A stretch of 64,000 nucleotides of DNA from an uncultured Candidatus Saccharibacteria bacterium (GTDB taxonomy: Bacteria > Patescibacteriota > Saccharimonadia > Saccharimonadales > Saccharimonadaceae), in NCBI GenBank assembly GCA_946414465.1, contig CAMKOP010000002.1:62001-126000 (forward strand), written 5' to 3'. The position numbers and the translations under genes were made by a program. This document shows positions 17,770 to 24,828 of this stretch, piece after piece (the first letter of the stretch is position 1; each line of letters starts with the position of its first letter). The notes under the pieces were generated by a model. It was not told where the DNA came from. It worked only from the letters and a program-made list of their open reading frames with translations, and did not search any database.

Positions 17770-17845
17770 TGGTGGCGCCGACTGGACTTGAACCAGTGAC
17801 ACAAGGCTCTTCAGGCCTCTGCTCTACCAACTGAGCTACAGCGCC
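17770..17845 (-). tRNA. tRNA-Phe (GAA anticodon)
   Basis: Acceptor GGCGCTG pairs with CGGCGCC, anticodon loop CTGAAGA (anticodon GAA), T arm ACTGG-TTCAAGT-CCAGT, encoded CCA. A minus-strand TGTTATAAT promoter lies just upstream (around 17854-17862). The tRNA stands between two unrelated small genes. Confidence 0.95.
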
Positions 17846-17883
17846 ATAGATGTATTATAACACATTTTTTATATTTATAAAAA

Positions 17884-17908
17884 AATCCCCGCTACTCGCG
17901 GGGATTTT
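17884..17908. terminator. Rho-independent terminator
   Basis: AATCCCCGC, loop TACTC and GCGGGGATT, with a run of T on the minus strand. It ends the minus-strand DUF4282-like gene and separates it from tRNA-Phe. Confidence 0.85.
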
Positions 17909-17922
17909 GAAATAAACTAGAA

Positions 17923-18381
17923 TTATTTTTTGGTAGCTTCCTTTTTCTTGGTGTTTTCGGCGATATCTCTGGTATTATGCCAGATCATGATGAACATCAT
18001 GGTCATCTCATAGGCGAGACGGACGACGATTGGTCCGAGAATTAGCCAGAGGAAGAACATGAGAACACCATAGCCACCTAATGCTAAGAATGAGAACGAG
18101 AATAGAATGGTGAAAATTGTGGCAATGTAGTAAACACATTTTAAGATTGGCTCAATCCACATGACTTTGAATGATAGAAAATCTTTGAGCCATTTAGCAA
18201 ATTTACCTTTTGGCTCAGTTTTGCTTCTTACAAAGAGGAAGTAAACTAGAATACCGCCAATAATTGCTAGAATGGCAGCGATTATTATCCAAATCCCGGC
18301 GCCAGCTAGTGCATCCATACTGCTACTACTGCTGCTCCCGCCGTAACTGTTGATAAGTTTGTATGCCTCATAGTCGGACAT
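17923..18381 (-). CDS. DUF4282-like small membrane protein
   Basis: A 152-aa protein with a Ser-rich N-terminus, a first transmembrane helix (about 25-50), a short basic loop, then two further hydrophobic segments (about 78-103 and 105-130). The pattern FLSFKVMWIEPILKCVYY followed by WLILGPIVVRLAYEMTMMF resembles DUF4282 membrane proteins, whose function is unknown. Shine-Dalgarno AAGGAG; a minus-strand promoter TTTACA with TATGATACAAT lies within the upstream 60 bp. Family call is by pattern only. Confidence 0.6.
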   Translation of the reverse strand: MSDYEAYKLINSYGGSSSSSSMDALAGAGIWIIIAAILAIIGGILVYFLFVRSKTEPKGKFAKWLKDFLSFKVMWIEPILKCVYYIATIFTILFSFSFLALGGYGVLMFFLWLILGPIVVRLAYEMTMMFIMIWHNTRDIAENTKKKEATKK

Positions 18382-18492
18382 AATAATAACTCCTTTTATT
18401 ATATTAATTTCATTGTATCATAAAATATTTATTTATGTAAAGACATTATTGTTATGTTTGAGAAGGTACAAAGGATATTATATAATATAGCT

Positions 18493-19671
18493 ATGAATAG
18501 AGTGCCATTAGCGGAAAGGATGCGACCGACTAAACTCTCTGAGGTAGTGGGTCAAAATGAGATTATTGGTGATGGAAAAATTTTGACAGAGATTGTACGG
18601 AAGGGTGAGCCGGTGAATCTGATTTTTTGGGGGCCGCCTGGTACGGGTAAAACGACGTTGGCACGAATTCTAGCAAAAGAGTTTAAGGCGGATTTTGTAG
18701 AGATTTCAGCAGTGACGGCTGGAAAAAAGGATGTTGCCGATGTAGTAGAACGAGCGAAATTGAATTGGAACCTCAAGATGCGGACTGTGCTTTTTGTGGA
18801 TGAGATTCATCGATTTAATAAGGCTCAGCAGGATGCGTTTTTACCGCATGTAGAATCTGGGCTGATTACTTTAATTGGTGCAACTACGGAAAACCCGTCG
18901 TTTGAGGTAATATCGCCACTTTTGTCTAGATCACGAGTAGTGGTGGTAGCACCATTATCTAAAGATGCGATTACTGAAGTATTAAAAAGAGCGATAAGAA
19001 CAGAAAAAGCTTCAAGGCGTGTAACTAAAAAAGCGATTGATTTGTTGGCGGAATTGTCAGGTGGTGATGCAAGGAGTGCATTAGGGGATTTGGAATTGGC
19101 ACTTTCTTTGGCGGATAAAATTGATGAAAAGGTAGTAGAGGAAGCAGCGGGACGAAAGGTGCCTGGATATGATAAAAAGGGCGATAATCATTATGATACA
19201 ATTTCGGCTTTTATTAAATCAATGCGAGGTTCAGACGTAGATGCGACGCTTTATTATCTAGCACGGATGGTGGAGGCGGGAGAAGATCCAAAATTTATTG
19301 CGAGAAGGATGGTGATTTTTGCTTCAGAGGATATTGGTTTGGCTGGTAACGGAGCACTGAGTCTTGCGACGGCGTGTTTTCAGGCAGTGGAACGAGTGGG
19401 GATGCCGGAATCTGGATTAATGTTGGCACATACCGCAGTGGCGCTAGCGAAATCTAAAAAATCACGTGCCACGACGGATGCTTGGTATAAAGCGTTGGAT
19501 TTGGCCCGAAAAACTCGAGGTGAGCCAGTGCCAATATGGCTTCGAAATGCGCCGACGAAATTAATGAAAGATTTAGGCTATGGGAAGGGCCAAAAATGGG
19601 AAGCAGGCTTTCATCTAGACAAAAACTATTTACCAGATAGGATTAAGGATGAAAAATTATTTACTCTCTAG
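18493..19671 (+). CDS. rarA: Replication-associated recombination protein A (AAA+ ATPase)
   Basis: RarA/MgsA acts at stalled replication forks. The 392-aa protein carries Walker A GPPGTGKTT, Walker B VLFVDEIHRF, sensor 1 IGATTENPS, arginine finger SRSR and the C-terminal tetramerisation region (RMVIFASEDIGLA). An upstream in-frame ATG at 18454 precedes the -10 box TATAAT (18481-18486). The ATG at 18493 is exactly 6 nt after that box and gives the family's usual N-terminus (PLAERMRPTKLSEVVGQ). Its 3' end overlaps the convergent DsbA-like gene by 15 nt. Confidence 0.94.
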   Translation: MNRVPLAERMRPTKLSEVVGQNEIIGDGKILTEIVRKGEPVNLIFWGPPGTGKTTLARILAKEFKADFVEISAVTAGKKDVADVVERAKLNWNLKMRTVLFVDEIHRFNKAQQDAFLPHVESGLITLIGATTENPSFEVISPLLSRSRVVVVAPLSKDAITEVLKRAIRTEKASRRVTKKAIDLLAELSGGDARSALGDLELALSLADKIDEKVVEEAAGRKVPGYDKKGDNHYDTISAFIKSMRGSDVDATLYYLARMVEAGEDPKFIARRMVIFASEDIGLAGNGALSLATACFQAVERVGMPESGLMLAHTAVALAKSKKSRATTDAWYKALDLARKTRGEPVPIWLRNAPTKLMKDLGYGKGQKWEAGFHLDKNYLPDRIKDEKLFTL

Positions 19672-20349
19672 ACCAGCTTCGAAATAAGCTTTGACATCTT
19701 CCCAGGTACCTGAGAGAGAGAATCCTGGTGGTGAGTATTTGTTTAGCTTGAAGGCTGGTAAGCCTGTAACTAGATTAGAAGTTTTGGCGGCATTTTCTTT
19801 GATTTCTTTGAGGGGTTTTTCTTCTTTGACGCAGGTTTTGAAATTGTCGCTAAGGCCAAGACCTTCACCAATTTTGATCCAGTAGTTTTCATCGTTTTTA
19901 TTGAGAAGGGTGAAGCCGGATTTACCTTCGTCTTTGAAGAAGTCATTCCAGACAGCAGCGATAGCTTTGTTATAATAATCCCAGAATTTGCCTTCGTCGC
20001 GTGCGCAGTAGGTGGCGAGAGCGGAGTAGCGGGAATGGATGGGATTGGTTTCGCCATATTCGTAAAGAAAATCTGAAACGCGAACTTCGAGCAAGATGTC
20101 GTTATCTTTAATATATTGTTTGAATTCTTCCTCGTTTTCGACAATGGCATTTTCGAATGCTATACAGTATGGACACACTAGGTCTGAATAAATAATGAAA
20201 TAGTTTTTGGCTTCAGGGTTACCGATAGTTGTCCTAGCGTCCCAGACTTTATCAGAATTGGATGGTTTATTATTGATGCTGGCGATAATAGCGGCAAAAA
20301 TTACAATTACGAGTGTAACAATGCCGATAATTCTAGCTGCTTTTTTCAT
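19657..20349 (-). CDS. Membrane-anchored DsbA-like thiol oxidoreductase
   Basis: A 230-aa protein with an N-terminal transmembrane anchor (about 6-28) and an extracytoplasmic thioredoxin-fold domain with the active-site motif DLVCPYCIAFE and a cis-proline region TGLPAFKL. It probably forms or isomerises disulfides in exported proteins. The start at 20349 is chosen for its AGGAGC Shine-Dalgarno; it overlaps the upstream membrane-protein gene by 17 nt, so the two form one operon and may work together. Confidence 0.85.
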   Translation of the reverse strand: MKKAARIIGIVTLVIVIFAAIIASINNKPSNSDKVWDARTTIGNPEAKNYFIIYSDLVCPYCIAFENAIVENEEEFKQYIKDNDILLEVRVSDFLYEYGETNPIHSRYSALATYCARDEGKFWDYYNKAIAAVWNDFFKDEGKSGFTLLNKNDENYWIKIGEGLGLSDNFKTCVKEEKPLKEIKENAAKTSNLVTGLPAFKLNKYSPPGFSLSGTWEDVKAYFEAGLESK

Positions 20350-20950
20350 TTTGCTCCTTCTTTTTCGCGTGACGTGCGAGGTATTTTTCATTTATTATTG
20401 TAACATATGTTTCCTCGCCGAGACGTTTTAACGACAAAATTGCGATAATAATAGCAAGCCAGGTAACGATGGTGGAGATAGCACCAGCGATAGATAAACT
20501 ACCAGTGGAAAAGATCACACCGATTAGTGGAGTGATAAGGGTAGTGCCGCAGGTAGGGCAGCCAGCACCGAGTGCGATTAATCCTGTGATAATGCCGGCT
20601 TTTTCGAGATTGGCAGCATTTTGGTCTTTTTTCTTTTTCCAAAGTAAAACGATTAGGCCGATTAGGGTGCCTTGCAGGATGGCGATGAAGAAGATAGGGA
20701 GCCAGTCGAGAAAGGGTTGGTTGATACCAAAAATGGCTAAAAAGCTTTCACCGATGATCCTAAGGCCGTTAGGAAAGCCGAGTACCCTAATCAATTCAAA
20801 TTTGGCAAGGCCGGCATTTAATAAATTCATGAGTAAACCAAAAAAGAGAAAGCTTGGAATAAAGCCATACCAAAAACGTTTTTCTTTGGTGGCAAGTAAG
20901 ATGCCTTTTGCAGCTAATACAAAGCCGTCGAGCCATTTCCTCCAATTCAT
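20333..20950 (-). CDS. Polytopic membrane protein with CPTC motif, possible redox partner
   Basis: A 205-aa protein with about five transmembrane helices and the motif GAGCPTCGTTL placed near the start of a helix pair. A Cys-x-x-Cys in a membrane protein cotranscribed with a DsbA-like enzyme suggests an electron-transfer partner, analogous in role to DsbB or DsbD, but no family signature supports either. Start 20950 is used because the minus-strand TATAAT (20963-20958) ends 7 nt upstream; the alternative ATG at 20959 overlaps the -10 box. Confidence 0.6.
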   Translation of the reverse strand: MNWRKWLDGFVLAAKGILLATKEKRFWYGFIPSFLFFGLLMNLLNAGLAKFELIRVLGFPNGLRIIGESFLAIFGINQPFLDWLPIFFIAILQGTLIGLIVLLWKKKKDQNAANLEKAGIITGLIALGAGCPTCGTTLITPLIGVIFSTGSLSIAGAISTIVTWLAIIIAILSLKRLGEETYVTIINEKYLARHAKKKEQNEKSS

Positions 20951-21100
20951 AAATACCATTATAGCACAACAATTATAAAATGAATAAAATAATTTTAAAA
21001 TTAGTCAAGTTAGATTTGTTCGGTTTTTGGGTTTTTACCCCTGTTGTTTTGTTGATTTGGCATAAACATATTATGACATAAAGAATTTGAAAAAACAAGG

Positions 21101-21128
21101 TTGACAATGATGTTGCCTATGCTAAAAT
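21101..21128 (+). promoter_or_regulatory. Strong consensus promoter of the 21.13-kb RNA
   Basis: TTGACA (21101-21106), a 16-nt spacer and TAAAAT (21123-21128) with TGC directly before the -10 box. Transcription should begin near 21135. Confidence 0.75.
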
Positions 21129-21130
21129 AA

Positions 21131-21318
21131 GATTAGGTTCGGACCGAATCCGACGTTGAAAGCGGGCTGAACCGGGAGTTGTGTAAAACTTAGGAGCATA
21201 TCGTTTAAGGCGATATAGCAATTGTAGGGTGGAGTGTAGAGCTATTTTGGCTAGATGTGTATGACCCTTATCCACCTAGAAGTATTTGTAAAAGTTCACC
21301 TTAAGAGGTGGATTTTTA
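21131..21318 (+). ncRNA. Unidentified structured RNA or leader, about 185 nt
   Basis: Most of the 405-bp gap 20951-21355 is non-coding but has its own consensus promoter and a terminator-like 3' end. Visible helices: GGTTCG/CGAATCC near the 5' end; ATATCG/CGATAT (21196-21214); GGTGGA (21228-21233) with TCCACC (21271-21276); and CACCT (21297-21301) with AGGTG (21306-21310) followed by GATTTTT. TCCACCT can instead pair with AGGTGGA (21306-21312), so alternative folds exist. Motifs of SRP RNA, tmRNA or RNase P are not seen. It could be a 6S-like RNA or a riboswitch-type leader of the cell-wall gene at 21356, though that gene also has its own leaderless promoter. Confidence 0.55.
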
Positions 21319-21355
21319 TATGGACTTTTAAGCGTAAGTGTGGTATAATGGATGC

Positions 21356-22390
21356 ATGGAACTTAATCATAAGTTCAAGAATATTTTGTTCACTACTTTT
21401 GTAGTGGTAATGGGAATATTTTTTGCTTGTCTTTTGAAAATGGCTAATACGTCTACTTTTGCTGAGGGTGAGGATGCTTTTATCTATGATGGAGCAGGGG
21501 CAAAATTTGTAACTTTTTATGACGATGGCGAAAAGTTGACAGTTAAAACAGAGGCGCGTACAGTAAAAGAGGCTTTAGAACGTGCTGATATTACGATTAA
21601 TGATGGCGATATTGTGGATCCTGGGTTAGATGCCGATATCAATGCAGATAACTATTATATTAATATACATAGAGCACGGCCGGTAGTGATAAGAGATGGT
21701 TCGACGGAACGTTATGTAATGACGGCGAGTTATGATGCTAAAACTATCGCTAAAGAAGCAGGTATGACGATTTATGATGGTGATGAGATTAAAATGGCGG
21801 TAAATACGGATTTCTTGGAGGCGGGGCTTACGACTATTTATGAGGTGACGAGGAACGGTGGACGTACGATTACGGAAGAAGTTGAAATTCCGTTTACGGA
21901 GGAAACTGTGGCGGATACTAATCTTGAGACTGGTAAGACTGAGGTGAGACAGTTAGGAGAGGTGGGGACAAAACGGGTTAATTATAGTGTGTACTATGTG
22001 GATAATGTAGAAGTGTCGCGTGAGGTGGTTTCAGAAGAAGTGATTCGGGAGCCAGTAGCGCGGGTTACTGCGGTGGGTGCGAAGCGTTCTTCACCACCGG
22101 CGACAGGTACTTGTGCTGATTGGGTGCGAGCAGCTGGTGTGGCTGAGTCAGACGTGAATGCGGCGGTAGATTTGATTTATCATGAAAGTGGCTGCAGACC
22201 AGATGCTAGAAATGCTCACTCTGGGGCGTATGGTATTCCACAGGCTTTACCGGGTAACAAAATGGCATCGGCGGGGGCGGATTGGGAAACGAATCCGATT
22301 ACTCAGATACGATGGATGGCTGGTTATGTAAATCGTTATGGTGGTTGGCAAGGAGCGGTAAATTTCTGGTACGCACATGGTTGGTACTAA
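21356..22390 (+). CDS. G5-domain, transglycosylase-like cell-wall protein (Rpf/YabE-like)
   Basis: A 344-aa exported protein with an N-terminal signal/anchor (about 8-26), two ubiquitin-like DUF348 segments (about 46-150: VKTEARTVKEALERADI; MTASYDAKTIAKEAGM), a G5 domain (about 160-235, ending REPVARVTAVG) and a C-terminal lysozyme-like domain (about 255-344) with putative catalytic Glu277 in YHESGCRPDARN and GAYGIPQALP. This is the architecture of YabE and resuscitation-factor proteins that cleave peptidoglycan. TATAAT (21344-21349) ends 6 nt before the ATG; the gene overlaps rsmA by 14 nt. Confidence 0.85.
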   Translation: MELNHKFKNILFTTFVVVMGIFFACLLKMANTSTFAEGEDAFIYDGAGAKFVTFYDDGEKLTVKTEARTVKEALERADITINDGDIVDPGLDADINADNYYINIHRARPVVIRDGSTERYVMTASYDAKTIAKEAGMTIYDGDEIKMAVNTDFLEAGLTTIYEVTRNGGRTITEEVEIPFTEETVADTNLETGKTEVRQLGEVGTKRVNYSVYYVDNVEVSREVVSEEVIREPVARVTAVGAKRSSPPATGTCADWVRAAGVAESDVNAAVDLIYHESGCRPDARNAHSGAYGIPQALPGNKMASAGADWETNPITQIRWMAGYVNRYGGWQGAVNFWYAHGWY

Positions 22391-23174
22391 AAAATCTTTG
22401 GGCCAGCATTGGTTGAAAAATCGAGCAATTTTGAATGATATTGCGGATTTATCTCTGTTGGGCGTTGAAGGGAGCGCGTATGATTCTTCCGATGATAATT
22501 TGATTTGTGTGGAGATTGGACCGGGACTGGGGTTTTTGACTTCGTCGCTTTTGAAGCGATTTGATAAGGTAATTGCGGTAGAATACGACGATAGGTTGGC
22601 TGAGAATTTGCCAAAATCATTTCCTGGTACGAATTTAGAAGTTATTAAAGGCGATATCCTGGAGTATGATTTTAGTTTAATAAAAGAACCGTATGTAATA
22701 GCAGGAAATATACCGTATTATATTACTTCGCCAATAATCGAAAAGGTATTAACTTGTGTACCATCACCGAAGCGGGTGGTACTATTGATGCAAAAAGAGG
22801 TAGCAGAACGGATTCTGTCAGATAAGGAGACAGTATTATCGCTGTTTGTCAAAAATCGAGCGAGAGTGTTTACGGGTCCTGTGGTGAAAGCGGAAGAATT
22901 TACACCGCCGCCAAAGGTGGATTCGCAGGTAGTGGTATTTGAGCCGTTTGAAGTGCCGATGGTTTCAGATGAAGTATTTGGTCTAATTAAACAGGGTTTT
23001 AGGGCTCCACGGAAAAAACTAATCCATAATCTTGTTGGATTAAGATCTAAAGAGGAGTTGATTGATATTTTGAAAGAAATCGAAGTTTCAGCGGATACTA
23101 GGCCGGGGGATTTGAAGCTTAATAATTGGGGTGATTTGTATGAAAAGATATACTCTAAAAATAGAAAAGAGTGA
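22377..23174 (+). CDS. rsmA: 16S rRNA (adenine(1518)-N(6)/adenine(1519)-N(6))-dimethyltransferase
   Basis: KsgA/RsmA dimethylates two adjacent adenines in helix 45 of 16S rRNA during small-subunit maturation. The 265-aa protein shows KKSLGQHWLKN, the SAM-binding loop EIGPGLGFLTSSLL, catalytic NIPYYITSPII and the C-terminal FTPPPKVDSQVV. The start lies 14 nt inside the transglycosylase gene, so the two are probably coupled. The stop is TGA. Confidence 0.95.
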   Translation: MVGTKKSLGQHWLKNRAILNDIADLSLLGVEGSAYDSSDDNLICVEIGPGLGFLTSSLLKRFDKVIAVEYDDRLAENLPKSFPGTNLEVIKGDILEYDFSLIKEPYVIAGNIPYYITSPIIEKVLTCVPSPKRVVLLMQKEVAERILSDKETVLSLFVKNRARVFTGPVVKAEEFTPPPKVDSQVVVFEPFEVPMVSDEVFGLIKQGFRAPRKKLIHNLVGLRSKEELIDILKEIEVSADTRPGDLKLNNWGDLYEKIYSKNRKE

Positions 23175-23186
23175 TATAATAGTGTT

Positions 23187-24431
23187 ATGTTAGATGTGAA
23201 GTTTATCAGAGAAAATCTTGAGCTTGTCGAAAAATCAGCAAAAGAAAAAGGATATAAGATAGATATCAGAAAAGTATTAGAGCTTGATGATAAGCGTAAG
23301 GCGGAATTGGTAGAAGTTGAAGAGCTGAGACGCAAGCGTAATGAAATAGCGGCAAAGATGAAAGGCGGTAAACCCGCACCAGAGTTAATTGCTGAGGGTA
23401 AGCAAGTTAAAGATGAATTAGCGGAGAAAGAACAGGCGCTTTCTTCAGTAGAGACAGGGGTGAAGGATTTATTGAAGCAGATTCCGAACGTGATTTTTGA
23501 GGATGTGCCGTTAGGGGGTGAGGAAAATTCAGTAGAAGTAAAAAAATGGGGTGAAAACCACGAGACTGGTGTAGACCACCTTGATTATGCAGTGAGTCGA
23601 GATTGGGTGGATTTTGAGCGAGGTGCAAAAGTCGCAGGTGCGAAGTTTTATTACCTGAAAGGCGAACTGGCATTACTTGAGAATGCATTACTCCAATATG
23701 GTTTAAGTAAGGTTTTGGAACACGGATTTACTTATATGACGGTGCCAGACATGGTATCATCGAGAGTTTTGGAGGGATGTGGATTTAACCCACGTAGTTC
23801 TGAGCAGTCTGATGAGTATTTTATAGAAGGTGAAGATCTTGCAATGATTGCGACGGCTGAAATGCCTCTTACGGGCTATCATATGGATGAAATAATTGAT
23901 GAAGATGACTTGCCGCTACTCTATGCTGGATATTCGGCCTGTTTTAGAAAAGAAGCTGGGACTTATGGTAAATACACTAGAGGGCTATTTAGAGTGCATC
24001 AGTTTAATAAACTAGAGATGTACGTTTTTTGTCTACCAGAGCAGTCAAAAGAGATGCATGAGAAGATTTTAGCGATTGAAGAAGAAATATGGCAAGGTCT
24101 CGGTATACCGTATCACGTGATTAATGTTGCGGCGGGTGATCTTGGGGCCCCAGCGGCGAAGAAATACGATATGGAATACTGGTCGCCAGTGAATCAGAAG
24201 TATCAAGAGATTACTTCGTGTAGTAACTGCACGGATTTTCAGGCACGGGCGGTTAATTGCCGAGTGAGGCGAAAAGACGGTACGATTCAATTTGTTCACA
24301 CATTAAATGGCACAGCGATACCTCTAGCACGAGCGTTAGTGGTAATGTTGGAGAATTATGCTACGCAAGATGGTAAATTGAAGGTACCTGAAGTTTTGAG
24401 ACCGTATTTAAATAATAAGGAGGAAATCTAA
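23187..24431 (+). CDS. serS: Serine--tRNA ligase
   Basis: Class II synthetase charging tRNA-Ser. An N-terminal antiparallel coiled coil (about 30-105) is followed by the catalytic core with motif 2 ACFRKEAGTYGKYTRGLFRVHQF (split around residue 255) and motif 3 LNGTAIPLARALV. The 414-aa length is typical. TATAAT (23175-23180) ends 6 nt before ATG, inside the last codons of rsmA, giving a leaderless start. Confidence 0.96.
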   Translation: MLDVKFIRENLELVEKSAKEKGYKIDIRKVLELDDKRKAELVEVEELRRKRNEIAAKMKGGKPAPELIAEGKQVKDELAEKEQALSSVETGVKDLLKQIPNVIFEDVPLGGEENSVEVKKWGENHETGVDHLDYAVSRDWVDFERGAKVAGAKFYYLKGELALLENALLQYGLSKVLEHGFTYMTVPDMVSSRVLEGCGFNPRSSEQSDEYFIEGEDLAMIATAEMPLTGYHMDEIIDEDDLPLLYAGYSACFRKEAGTYGKYTRGLFRVHQFNKLEMYVFCLPEQSKEMHEKILAIEEEIWQGLGIPYHVINVAAGDLGAPAAKKYDMEYWSPVNQKYQEITSCSNCTDFQARAVNCRVRRKDGTIQFVHTLNGTAIPLARALVVMLENYATQDGKLKVPEVLRPYLNNKEEI

Positions 24432-24794
24432 ATGATCGAAAAGATTGATATCAGTGGTAACGGATATAAGGTTGAAGAACCATTTCGGAAGTATGTTGAA
24501 AAGAGATTGGGAAAATTAGATAAGTATTTGCCGCGTCGTAGTAAGAAGGATGTAATTTGTAAAGTAGTAGTCTCAGAAATCGGTAAGGGTAAGACGGATA
24601 AATATGAGCTTTCGGCGGCAATGGAAATCCCTGGTGGTAAGGTGTTGGCGGCGAGAGATGAATGCTCAAATGTTTTTGCGGGGGTAGATTTGGTTGAAGC
24701 AAAACTGATGGGGCAGATTCGTCGTTATAAGTTGGAAGTGCAACCGCATCGTCAAAGGAAAAGTTTGAAAAACCTCTTTATAAAGAGGAAATAG
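24432..24794 (+). CDS. hpf: Ribosome hibernation promoting factor, short form
   Basis: A 120-aa protein of the HPF/RaiA (YfiA) family with the beta-alpha fold start MIEKIDISGNGYKVEEPFRKYVEKRLGKLDKY and the basic region DLVEAKLMGQIRRYK. It binds the 30S decoding region and stabilises inactive ribosomes. The C-terminal dimerisation domain of long HPF is missing, so 100S formation would need another factor. The start directly follows the serS stop with AAGGAGG upstream, indicating an operon. Confidence 0.9.
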   Translation: MIEKIDISGNGYKVEEPFRKYVEKRLGKLDKYLPRRSKKDVICKVVVSEIGKGKTDKYELSAAMEIPGGKVLAARDECSNVFAGVDLVEAKLMGQIRRYKLEVQPHRQRKSLKNLFIKRK

Positions 24795-24828
24795 TATGGT
24801 AAAATAGGGGGTAATTACTAGGAGTTAT

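Noticed and set aside
21131..21318. Assignment as c-di-AMP (ydaO) riboswitch
   Set aside because: GACCGAATCCGAC resembles part of that consensus, but it is at the wrong end of the RNA and the remaining conserved blocks are missing.
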